A stretch of DNA of 11,567 bases from JAMXLL01 sp035279875 (GTDB lineage: Bacteria > Desulfobacterota > Binatia > Binatales > Binataceae). The stretch covers positions 1 through 11,567 of the forward strand of contig DATEGX010000360.1 of NCBI GenBank assembly GCA_035279875.1. Reading direction: 5' to 3'. Shown here piece by piece: positions 1 through 7,045 of the stretch (position 1 is the first letter of the stretch; each line of letters begins with the position of its first letter). The translations under genes were made by a program, and so were the position numbers. Below the pieces are notes generated by a model, which was not told the origin of the DNA, did no database searches, and was given only the letters and a program-made list of their open reading frames with translations.

Positions 1-2088
1 GCGCTGGTGTTTATCGTGTTGCTGTTTTTCCTGGGCAATCTGCGGGCAGCCATAATCGCCGCAATCAATATCCCGCTCGCGCTGTGCGGCGCGTTTTTGC
101 TGATGGCCTACGGCGGCACGGCGGCCAATCTGATCTCGCTCGGCGCCATCGACTTCGGCATCATCATCGATACCACCGTGATCGTGATGGAGAATATCCA
201 TCGCCATCTCAGCACCGATCGTCCGGTAACGCCGAACACCCGCGGCCAGATTCTGCGCGCGGCGCAGGAAGTCGGCGGGCCGATGTTCTTCTCGACTCTG
301 ATCTTCGTGATCGCCTTTTTGCCGCTGTTTACGATGCGCGGGGTCGAAGGTGCGATTTTTTCGCCGATGTCGCATACCTACGCCTACGCGCTGGGCGCGG
401 CGATCCTGCTCGCGATCACTTTGTCACCGGTGCTGAGTTCCTACCTGTTCGAAGGCGGCGTCGAGGAAAGGCCGCGGAGGGCCTGGAACGCGATCAGCGG
501 CGTTTACCATCGGATTTTCGTCACGGTGCTGCGATGGCCGCGCGTGACACTGATGATCGTGATGGTGATTGTGGTGGCGGTGGCGAGTCTCTACCCGCGC
601 CTCGGCGGACAATTCCTGCCCAAGCTGGAGGAAGGCAATATCTGGGCGCGTGCGACAATGCCGCTGACGATTTCGCTGGATCATGCAGCGCTGCTGGCGC
701 GGCGGATGCGTGCAGACTTTCAGTCGTTCCCGGAAGTCGCAAACGTGGTTTCACAGGCGGGCCGGCCGGACGACGGGACCGAGACCACCGGCTTCTTCAA
801 CATCGAATTCGGCGTCGACCTGAAACCCTCCACGCAATGGCCACCCGGCTTAACCAAGCCCGAACTGCTGCAGCAGATGGACGATAAGCTGACCCACGAT
901 TTCCCCGGCGTCAGCTTTGGCTACTCGCAGAATATCGAGGACAACGTCAACGAGGCGCTCTCAGGGGTGAAGGGTTCCGACTCGGTGAAGGTCTTCGGGC
1001 CCGACCTCGCGGTTGACGAACACAGCGCCGACCAGATCATGCATGCGATGAGCGAAATACCCGGCATCGTCGATCTGGCGGTGTATCGCTCGCTCGGCCA
1101 GCCTAATGTGCTGATCGTACCCAACCGCGCCGCGTGCGAGCGTTACGGGCTCAACGTCGGCGACGTCAACGCAGTGATCGAGGCCGCGATCGGCGGCCAT
1201 ACCGCTACCCAGGTGCTGCAAGGTGATCGCAGTTTCCCGCTGGTCGTGCGATGGGACAAGCAATATCGCTCCAGTCTTGACGCGATTCGCCAGATACGCG
1301 TGACCGTGCCGTCGGGCGGTGACGTGCCGCTCGGACAGGTCGCTGATATCCACACCGCTGAGGGCGCCTCTTTCATCTACCGGCAGGATCTTCAGCGGTA
1401 CGTGCCGGTGCGGTTCGCGGTCCGCGGTCGGGACTTTCAAAGAACTGTGCGCCAAGCCCAGGAGCACGTCGCCGCGACTGTCCAATTGCCGCGCGGGGTG
1501 CATCTCGAATGGGCCGGCGAATACCAGGAATTGCGCGAAGCCAACCGCCGCCTCGAAATCGTCATCCCAGTCGCGCTGCTGCTAATCATGGGCGTGCTCT
1601 ACGGCGCGACCACCTCTCTGGTCGACACGTTCGTCATCATGGCGCAGATTCCGATTGCCTGCCTGGGCGGATTGCTCGCTCTGGTAGTCACTGGCACGCC
1701 TTTCAGCGTCTCGGCCGCGGTCGGCTTCATCTCGATTTTCGGCATCGCCGTGATGGACGGCATTATTCTCAGCTTCTACATCCGTCAGCTATGGAACGAG
1801 GGTCATCCTTTCGTCGAATCGATCATAATGGGTTCGGATCGGCGCTTGCGCGCAACCATGATGACCGACCTGGTCGACGCCCTTGGGCTCCTGCCGGCGG
1901 CGTTGTCGACGCGTATAGGAGCACAAACCCAGCGGCCGCTGGCGATCGTCGTGATTGGCGGCGCGCTCGCGATCCTGGTGCTGACACGGGTGCTGCAGCC
2001 GGTACTGATCTATCTGTGCCATCGGAAGCTGCGCCTGGCAGACCTGCACAAGACCTCGCCGTTGACCGTTGAGCGGCCCGCCGAGTAG
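1..2088 (+). CDS. CzcA-like heavy-metal efflux RND transporter, C-terminal two thirds (partial)
   Basis: Inner-membrane proton-driven pump subunit of the HME-RND family, which with a periplasmic adaptor and an outer-membrane channel exports metal ions. The reading frame is open from base 1, so the start lies outside the window and roughly 350 of about 1,050 residues are missing. Numbering from base 1, the fragment begins in the TM2/TM3 region. TM4 carries DFGIIIDTTVIVMEN with D51, D57 and E64 at the spacing of the CzcA proton-relay acids. A large periplasmic loop (about 200-500) follows, then the second helix bundle (about 515-680). The loop reads like CzcA (RYGLNVGDV, AIGGHTATQVLQGDRSFPLVVRW). 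Positions aligned by eye with the three CusA copper/silver methionines are not methionine, so divalent cations are likelier than Cu/Ag; this is inference. The TM4 signature departs from the usual DGAV form. The adaptor and outer-membrane genes would lie upstream. Stop TAG at 2086-2088. Confidence 0.93.
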   Translation, partial: ALVFIVLLFFLGNLRAAIIAAINIPLALCGAFLLMAYGGTAANLISLGAIDFGIIIDTTVIVMENIHRHLSTDRPVTPNTRGQILRAAQEVGGPMFFSTLIFVIAFLPLFTMRGVEGAIFSPMSHTYAYALGAAILLAITLSPVLSSYLFEGGVEERPRRAWNAISGVYHRIFVTVLRWPRVTLMIVMVIVVAVASLYPRLGGQFLPKLEEGNIWARATMPLTISLDHAALLARRMRADFQSFPEVANVVSQAGRPDDGTETTGFFNIEFGVDLKPSTQWPPGLTKPELLQQMDDKLTHDFPGVSFGYSQNIEDNVNEALSGVKGSDSVKVFGPDLAVDEHSADQIMHAMSEIPGIVDLAVYRSLGQPNVLIVPNRAACERYGLNVGDVNAVIEAAIGGHTATQVLQGDRSFPLVVRWDKQYRSSLDAIRQIRVTVPSGGDVPLGQVADIHTAEGASFIYRQDLQRYVPVRFAVRGRDFQRTVRQAQEHVAATVQLPRGVHLEWAGEYQELREANRRLEIVIPVALLLIMGVLYGATTSLVDTFVIMAQIPIACLGGLLALVVTGTPFSVSAAVGFISIFGIAVMDGIILSFYIRQLWNEGHPFVESIIMGSDRRLRATMMTDLVDALGLLPAALSTRIGAQTQRPLAIVVIGGALAILVLTRVLQPVLIYLCHRKLRLADLHKTSPLTVERPAE

Positions 2089-2120
2089 CGCGGTGCGTTC
2101 GCCCAGCGGAGACCAAACGT

Positions 2121-2150
2121 GGTAAATCCTCCCCATCAGGAGGAGTAACC
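2121..2150 (+). promoter_or_regulatory. Hairpin burying the Shine-Dalgarno of the SMP-30 gene
   Basis: TCCTCC (2127-2132) pairs with GGAGGA (2139-2144) across a six-base loop. An outer GGT/ACC (2121-2123 with 2148-2150) could extend it. The right arm is the ribosome binding site itself (AGGAGGAG, 2138-2145), 8 bases before the ATG at 2154. The pairing is seen directly; control of translation is inference. Confidence 0.4.
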
Positions 2151-2153
2151 CCG

Positions 2154-3005
2154 ATGGCGACGTTCGAAATCCTGGCCAGCGGCTTCGGGCTAATCGAGGG
2201 TCCCCGCGTCGACGATCAGAACCGGCTTTGCTTCAGCGATGTCCCCAACGGCGGGGTCTATCGGCGTGATCCCAGCGGAACAGTTGAAACGCTGATCCCT
2301 AAACGCAGGGGCGTCGGCGGCATCGCGATCAATGAGGGCGGCGGAATCGTCTGCAGCGGCCGCAACCTGATCTATTTCAGCGAAGCGGCTCACACCAGCC
2401 GCGAGCTCTTCACCGAATGGGAAGGCAAGCCACTCAAGGGCATCAACGATATCCAGCCCGACGATCACGGCTCGATTTATTGTGGCACGCTCGAGTTCGA
2501 CCCGTTCTCGAATCGCAAGCCCATCCCGGGCAGCCTCTTCCGGGTCGATCCCGACGGCAAAGTCTCAAAGGTCTGGGAAGGTATCCAGATCACCAACGGC
2601 CTCGGCTTGAGCCCGGATCGCAAGCATCTCTATCATTCGGACTCGCCCACGCGTGCGGTCTGGGTCTACGACGTTCAACCCGATCGCGGCGTCAAGGATC
2701 GCCGCATCTTCGCCAAGCTGCCCGAGGGTATGCCCGACGGCCTGGCGGTCGACGCCGAGGGCGGAGTAGTCGTCGCAGCCGTTGAAGCAGGCGAGGTGCA
2801 GCGCTTCAAGCCCGACGGCACGCTCGACAAACGAATCAAGGTGCCGGCCAAGATGGTCACGAGCGTGACCTTCGGCGGGCACAACCTCGAAGACCTCTAT
2901 ATCGTCACTGCTGATAATACGGACGATAAGGAAAAGAAGGGCACCATCTTCAAGATGCGTTCGGAAATCCCAGGTCTCGCGGTGCCGAAGGCGCGGTTCA
3001 AGTAG
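2154..3005 (+). CDS. SMP-30/gluconolactonase/LRE family hydrolase
   Basis: Six-bladed beta-propeller metalloenzyme of the SMP-30 (regucalcin/gluconolactonase) family, 283 residues, close to the family norm. These proteins hydrolyse sugar lactones or related esters with one divalent metal ion, and the substrate cannot be read from sequence. All four family metal ligands are in place: E15 (LIEGP), N98 (GINDIQPD), N148 (ITNGLGLSPD) and D195 (MPDGLAVD). The C-terminus (GLAVPKARFK) resembles the usual family ending. No signal peptide or membrane helix is apparent, so it is probably cytoplasmic. The ATG follows a very strong AGGAGGAG at 8 bases, which fixes the start. It lies 65 bases after the RND gene and 60 before the peroxiredoxin on the same strand, so co-transcription is possible, but no shared pathway is evident. 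Confidence 0.92.
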   Translation: MATFEILASGFGLIEGPRVDDQNRLCFSDVPNGGVYRRDPSGTVETLIPKRRGVGGIAINEGGGIVCSGRNLIYFSEAAHTSRELFTEWEGKPLKGINDIQPDDHGSIYCGTLEFDPFSNRKPIPGSLFRVDPDGKVSKVWEGIQITNGLGLSPDRKHLYHSDSPTRAVWVYDVQPDRGVKDRRIFAKLPEGMPDGLAVDAEGGVVVAAVEAGEVQRFKPDGTLDKRIKVPAKMVTSVTFGGHNLEDLYIVTADNTDDKEKKGTIFKMRSEIPGLAVPKARFK

Positions 3006-3065
3006 CATCTGGCGCCGCATCGTTTTCGATCACAAAAAACACTACGACCCAAAGAGGAGACGCTT

Positions 3066-3533
3066 ATGGCTTTGCAAGTTGGGCAGCCCGCCCCGGACTT
3101 CACCCTGAAATCGAACAAGATGCAGGACGTCAAGTTGTCTGGTCTGCGCGGCAACAAGGTGCTGCTGCTGTTCGTTCCGCTGGCTTTCACCGGCGTCTGC
3201 ACCAAGGAATTGTGCAGCATGCGCGACAGCCTCAAGGATTACGAGGGACTCGATTGCAAGGTCTTTGGCATCTCGACCGACAGCCCCTTCGCGCTCGACG
3301 CCTGGGCCAAGGAGCAGGGCTACCAGTTCCCGCTGCTGTCCGATTACAACAAGGAAACGGCGCGCTCCTACGACACGCTTTACGAGGACATGATGGGCTT
3401 CAAGGGCGTATGCAAGCGCTCGGCCTTCGTCATCGATCGTGAGGGCGTGGTCCGTTATGCCTCGGTGCAGGCGGACGCGCGGAACATTCCTAACTTCGAG
3501 GAGATCAAGGGCTGCCTCAAGCAACTGTCGTGA
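3066..3533 (+). CDS. Peroxiredoxin, AhpE/Bcp-like (AhpC/TSA family)
   Basis: Thiol peroxidase of 155 residues that reduces hydrogen peroxide and organic or lipid hydroperoxides through a reactive cysteine. It has the thioredoxin-like opening VGQPAPDFTL and the active-site loop PLAFTGVCTKELCSMRD. C45 is the peroxidatic cysteine, with T42 as its usual partner and R118 (KRSAF) as the conserved arginine. The PLAFTG wording and the length resemble mycobacterial AhpE. C50 lies five residues after C45, the position of the resolving cysteine in E. coli Bcp. Other cysteines are C64, C116 and C150. An intramolecular C45-C50 disulfide, and hence recycling by thioredoxin, is inferred. No signal peptide is visible. 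GAGGAG at 3054-3059 lies 6 bases before the ATG. A hairpin follows the gene. Confidence 0.94.
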   Translation: MALQVGQPAPDFTLKSNKMQDVKLSGLRGNKVLLLFVPLAFTGVCTKELCSMRDSLKDYEGLDCKVFGISTDSPFALDAWAKEQGYQFPLLSDYNKETARSYDTLYEDMMGFKGVCKRSAFVIDREGVVRYASVQADARNIPNFEEIKGCLKQLS

Positions 3534-3542
3534 GTTGAGTCT

Positions 3543-3566
3543 TGGGCGGGCGGCGACGCTCGCCCA
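3543..3566 (+). terminator. GC-rich hairpin with GCGA tetraloop after the peroxiredoxin
   Basis: Bases 3543-3552 pair with 3557-3566 (ten pairs including one G-U) around a GCGA loop, a GNRA tetraloop. It starts 10 bases after the peroxiredoxin stop. No T-run follows, so it is not a textbook intrinsic terminator. It may still stop transcription or protect the 3' end of the upstream message. Confidence 0.35.
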
Positions 3567-3594
3567 TTCCTACCTCGGGCCAGCGGCATCGCGG

Positions 3595-3623
3595 TTGGCG
3601 TTTTCGCGCCGATCCCCTAAAAG
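3595..3623 (+). promoter_or_regulatory. Possible sigma70 promoter of the CoA-transferase gene
   Basis: TTGGCG at 3595-3600 and TAAAAG at 3618-3623 are exactly 17 bases apart; each box matches the consensus at 4 of 6 positions. A start near 3630 would leave a leader of about 40 bases before the ATG at 3670, with AGGAGA at 3658-3663. A chance match cannot be excluded in one sequence. Confidence 0.35.
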
Positions 3624-3669
3624 TCTGCAATACGAAAGCGCGCGAGCCGCGCCTATCAGGAGATACCGC

Positions 3670-4863
3670 ATGCCATTGACGCTGGACGGGCTCACCGTCG
3701 TTGACCTCACGCAGAACGTCGCCGGTCCTTATTGCACCCAACTGCTCGGCGATTTCGGGGCGACGGTAATCAAGATCGAGCGGCCTAACGGAGGCGACGA
3801 CGTGCGCCGTTTCGCCCCACAATGGCGCGGTGAGTCGGCCGCCTATCTCTGCTACAACCGCAACAAGCTAAGCATTTGTGCCGACCTTGACCACGCGCGC
3901 GGCCGCGAAATTGTGCGCCGGCTCTCCCGCACCGCCGACATTTTCGTTCATGCTATGAAGCCCGGCAGCGCCGAGTCACGCGGGCTCGGCTATGACGACC
4001 TCGCCGCCGATAATCCGCGCCTCATCTACGCCTCAATCAGCGGCTTCGGCGACAAGGGTCCGCTCAAAAGTCTGCCCGGTTACGATCCGCTGGGCCAAGC
4101 CTACTCCGGCATCATCAGCGTCAACGGTCATCCCGGTTCGCCACCCGCCCGCGTGGTCGTGCCGATAATCGACATGGGCTCGGGCCTGTGGCTCTTTAGC
4201 GGGATACTTGCCGCGCTCATTGACCGTGCGAAAAGCGGCAAGGGCTCGAAGGTCGCGACCAGCCTGCTCGAAACCGGGGTCACCTGGACCACCTTGCTCA
4301 CGACCAACTACCAGGCTACCGGCGAAGTACCCGGTCCGGCCGGGTCGAGTTCTCCCGCCGCCGCACCCTACGAGGCATTCGCCACCAGCGACGATAGCTG
4401 GGTATTGATCGCGGCCGGCAACGATCGCATGTTCGCCATTCTGTGCGAAGTCCTCGGCCATCCGGAGATTGCCAGGGAGCCGCGCTTTCGCGGTAACCAG
4501 GAGCGGGTCCCGCGACGCGCCGAATTGCATGAACTGCTCGAGCGTGAGACGCGGCGCTTCACCGCGTCCGAGCTGATGGGCCGGCTACGCCAGGCTGGCG
4601 TTCCCGCCAGCACGATCAATACGATCGACCAGGTATTTGGCGACGAACAGGTCAATACGCTTGGCATGTTCCCGCCGGCCGCCGCGAATTTCCGCATTCC
4701 TGAGATGAAGTTCGTCGACATTCCGGTGAGCATCAACGGCGAGAAGTCGCTCCAGCGTTCGATGCCGCCAACGCTCGGCGAACATACTGAACAAGTTCTC
4801 CGCACCGTCGGGTATTCCGACGAGGACCTGCGCCTGCTAAGAAGCGAAAAGGTAATCAATTGA
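3670..4863 (+). CDS. CaiB/BaiF (class III) CoA-transferase
   Basis: Family III CoA-transferase of 397 residues, which moves coenzyme A between carboxylic acids through an aspartyl-CoA thioester. Acceptor and donor acids cannot be told from the sequence. The opening LTVVDLTQNVAGPYCTQLLGDFGA is the typical CoA-binding fold with Q15. The catalytic aspartate is D168 in VVVPIIDMGSG, matching D169 of formyl-CoA transferase. APYEAFATSDDSWVLIAAG and the C-terminal PTLGEHTEQVL are also family wording. The frame stays open back to 3439, but that part overlaps the peroxiredoxin and is not family-like. The ATG at 3670 has AGGAGA 6 bases upstream and starts the domain exactly, so it is preferred. The protein is soluble with no signal peptide. 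A promoter-like pair lies upstream, so it may be transcribed independently. Confidence 0.94.
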   Translation: MPLTLDGLTVVDLTQNVAGPYCTQLLGDFGATVIKIERPNGGDDVRRFAPQWRGESAAYLCYNRNKLSICADLDHARGREIVRRLSRTADIFVHAMKPGSAESRGLGYDDLAADNPRLIYASISGFGDKGPLKSLPGYDPLGQAYSGIISVNGHPGSPPARVVVPIIDMGSGLWLFSGILAALIDRAKSGKGSKVATSLLETGVTWTTLLTTNYQATGEVPGPAGSSSPAAAPYEAFATSDDSWVLIAAGNDRMFAILCEVLGHPEIAREPRFRGNQERVPRRAELHELLERETRRFTASELMGRLRQAGVPASTINTIDQVFGDEQVNTLGMFPPAAANFRIPEMKFVDIPVSINGEKSLQRSMPPTLGEHTEQVLRTVGYSDEDLRLLRSEKVIN

Positions 4864-4895
4864 CCAACGATATTCAGGTTTGATCGTCGTTATGG

Positions 4896-5774
4896 CTAAG
4901 GCGATTCTGCGGTGGCCTCCGCGCCTGCAAGCAGGATTCCTCCGGCGATTGTGATCGCGAACGCCGCAATTCGGAGAATGGCCAATAACGGTGCCGCAGG
5001 CAGGCTTTCGCCGAACGCGGCGATTCCACCAAAAATCGGAATGATATTGGAGATCGCCGACGACAACGGCATCGTGATGATTCCGCGCGCCCAATGAAAT
5101 GAATTTTGCAGCAGGACGAGGCCGACCACGTTGGTGACGATGGTCAGATAGAGCCACGGACTGGCCGCAAACGGAACCATGCGCGAGGTCTCGGAATGTA
5201 TCGCGAAGACGTCAGCCAGCGCCTTGGTGTAGAGGCTCGCCAGCCCGAATGCGATACCTGAGGCGATAGCCGGGGCCGCGCCGTTGCGTCTGAGCCTTTC
5301 GACCGACCACGGGGCCGCCGCAGCGACAATGGACACGGCCGAGAGCACACCGAGTGCCGGCGAATCGAGACCGCCCTGCGCCTCACCGCTGCGCAGCGAA
5401 AGCGCCAGGAGGAGCATGGCCAGAATAATGCCGGCTATTCCGGCCATCTCACCTGCGTTGGCGCGCTCATGGAGGAATATCACCGCGATAAGCACGAACG
5501 CAGCGATGCCGGCCTGCATCATCACCGCGATAAGCGAGACCGGTGCCACCAAAAGCGACCAAAAGTACAGCAGGTAGCCGATCGCCTGGACCGCGAGACC
5601 ACCAATCCAGACCGGATCGCGGATCCATCGGAGGATTGCCGAGGGAATTGCCGTGCCTTCCGCTGGCGGCAGCGCCTCGCCTCGGCTTTTCATCATCGCG
5701 AGCCCGGCCGCCAGCAACACGCTCGCCGCGATTCCGCCGGCAAGACCAAGCCACAGCCGGAAGGGATCAGCCAT
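4896..5774 (-). CDS. EamA/DMT-superfamily membrane transporter
   Basis: Inner-membrane protein of 292 residues with about ten hydrophobic helices in two EamA-like halves (roughly 5-145 and 150-290). Each half closes with the family pattern: HERANAGEMAGIAGIILAM in the first, FGESLPAAPLLAILRIAAF in the second. The family exports small metabolites, and the related ArnE/ArnF proteins flip undecaprenyl-phosphate-aminoarabinose; the substrate here is unknown. The ATG at 5774-5772 overlaps the end of hpnI by 8 bases (ATGGCTGA), and a TGA in its own frame sits directly before the ATG, so this is the earliest possible ATG. GAGGTG lies only a base or so upstream, which is unusually close and suggests coupling to hpnI translation. 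By context it may move a hopanoid, sugar or lipid-linked sugar. Its 3' end is 32 bases from the convergent CoA-transferase. Confidence 0.88.
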   Translation of the reverse strand: MADPFRLWLGLAGGIAASVLLAAGLAMMKSRGEALPPAEGTAIPSAILRWIRDPVWIGGLAVQAIGYLLYFWSLLVAPVSLIAVMMQAGIAAFVLIAVIFLHERANAGEMAGIAGIILAMLLLALSLRSGEAQGGLDSPALGVLSAVSIVAAAAPWSVERLRRNGAAPAIASGIAFGLASLYTKALADVFAIHSETSRMVPFAASPWLYLTIVTNVVGLVLLQNSFHWARGIITMPLSSAISNIIPIFGGIAAFGESLPAAPLLAILRIAAFAITIAGGILLAGAEATAESP

Positions 5775-6924
5775 TCACCTCGCGCATGGTACCGTCGGAC
5801 TGAATCCTCAGGCGGCGACCACCCCATAGGACTTCGTTACTGAAGAGACTCGCGGCCCATACCGCCGTCATAATCAAGTCTTTAAGCGGCACCAGCCAGG
5901 CGTCGCGGCGATGCTCCTTGAGACCCAGGACTCTGCCGATCAGCAGGCGCGACATCAGGACGCGGCCTCCGACCACGACGGCCAAAAGGCCGAGCGCGAG
6001 CGGATTGAAGCGCGTCGCCAGCAACAGCATCAGGGCCCAGAATGGCCCGTGGACTACAATCGTGGCGACACTCACCGGACGGGTGGTGCGATAGGTGCGC
6101 GCCCATCGGATTTGCCGCTTCCAGAAATCGGCGAAGCGCTCCTCATCGTTTTTGATCGTAACGATCGAGGGCGACAACCTAACCTCATAGCCGCGTTCGC
6201 TGACGAGCTTACCGAGGTAGTAGTCGTCGGCGAGCAAATCCTTCAGAGCACGGAACCCGCCGATTGCCTCCAGCGCCTCACGCTTGACTGCGATCGTAGC
6301 GCCCAGTCCATAGCGAACAGGCTCAACCACGCTCGAAACCATCACCATCGGCACGAAATCGGTATTGACGTACAGCGCTTCAAGCCGCGAGCCAAACCCT
6401 GCGCGAGGTTTGGCCCGATAGAGGCACGTGACCATCCCGATCTTGTCATCCGCGCAAAGCTCTCCGACGATCCGCTTCAGATGTTCGCGTTGAACGCTGA
6501 TATCCGCGTCCGAGATGACGAAGATTTCCGCGCGGGGCGCCCGCTCCGCCATGCCAATAAGCTTGGCGACCTTGTGATTGCAGCATCCCGGACTCTCGCC
6601 GACCGCCAAGGTGACCTGGGCAAACGGGTACTGGGGTTTGAGCGCCACCGGGATATCGGCCGCCGGATCGTCGTAACTGGATACGCCGAAGACATATTCG
6701 ACCCGCCGATAGTCAAGCTCCAGATGGGTCATTAGATTTTCAGGCAGACTCGGACTAAGGCCGTGGAGCGGCTTAAGCACCGCGACGCGCGGAGAAATCT
6801 TCGGCAGCGGCGGCGGAGCTGAGCGCGCCCGCGAGGCAAAACGCAGCGCGATAATGCTCGCGGCCAAATAATAGACCAGCGACACTACCACGCATGAAGC
6901 GGAGAAAGCGGCCACCAGGTTCAT
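5767..6924 (-). CDS. hpnI: Hopanoid-associated glycosyltransferase HpnI (GT2/GT21-like)
   Basis: Membrane glycosyltransferase related to ceramide glucosyltransferase. HpnI is known to add N-acetylglucosamine to bacteriohopanetetrol. Numbered from the ATG at 6924 (385 residues): one N-terminal helix (about 5-27), then a cytoplasmic GT-A domain with KPLHGLSPSLPENL, D85/D86 in SSYDDPA, the DAD metal site at D139-D141 (VISDADISV), D233/D234 in LLADDYYLG and the processive-type motif RQIRW at 270-274, followed by C-terminal helices (about 283-365). VTCLYR after DAD is typical of HpnI. A GTG directly before this ATG (6927) is an alternative start; neither has a strong ribosome site, only a weak GATGG. 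The gene lies 121 bases after hpnJ and overlaps the EamA gene by 8 bases. HpnI proper is preferred over a ceramide enzyme because HpnJ is next door. Confidence 0.9.
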   Translation of the reverse strand: MNLVAAFSASCVVVSLVYYLAASIIALRFASRARSAPPPLPKISPRVAVLKPLHGLSPSLPENLMTHLELDYRRVEYVFGVSSYDDPAADIPVALKPQYPFAQVTLAVGESPGCCNHKVAKLIGMAERAPRAEIFVISDADISVQREHLKRIVGELCADDKIGMVTCLYRAKPRAGFGSRLEALYVNTDFVPMVMVSSVVEPVRYGLGATIAVKREALEAIGGFRALKDLLADDYYLGKLVSERGYEVRLSPSIVTIKNDEERFADFWKRQIRWARTYRTTRPVSVATIVVHGPFWALMLLLATRFNPLALGLLAVVVGGRVLMSRLLIGRVLGLKEHRRDAWLVPLKDLIMTAVWAASLFSNEVLWGGRRLRIQSDGTMREVNG

Positions 6925-7045
6925 CACGGAACCATCACAAACCGCGTTTGAAACCTATCCTGAGCTAACCCAGAGGCCCGCGCCTCCATCGTAACAGCCC
7001 CCCGGCACGTCAAATTTTGCGAGCAGTGAACCGCGCTGTGAATGA

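Noticed and set aside
961..1503. Minus-strand frame of 180 residues opposite the RND gene
   Set aside because: Shadow of a well-conserved coding region, with no recognisable domain.
3597..3610. GGCG/CGCC stem before the CoA-transferase
   Set aside because: Only four pairs; expected often by chance in GC-rich sequence.
3439..3669. Upstream extension of the CoA-transferase frame
   Set aside because: It overlaps the peroxiredoxin 3' end, reads as arginine- and serine-rich noise, and the family domain begins at the ATG at 3670 with a good ribosome site.
5911..6735. Long plus-strand frame (274 residues) opposite hpnI
   Set aside because: It is antisense to a gene with all its glycosyltransferase motifs, has a low-complexity charged translation and no ribosome site or family likeness; long shadow frames are common in GC-rich DNA.
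6928..7045. TTGACG with TACGAT before hpnI as a promoter, and a short GAGGC/GCCTC stem at 6973-6986
   Set aside because: The boxes are only 14 bases apart, too close for sigma70, and a five-pair stem with no T-run is too weak to call.
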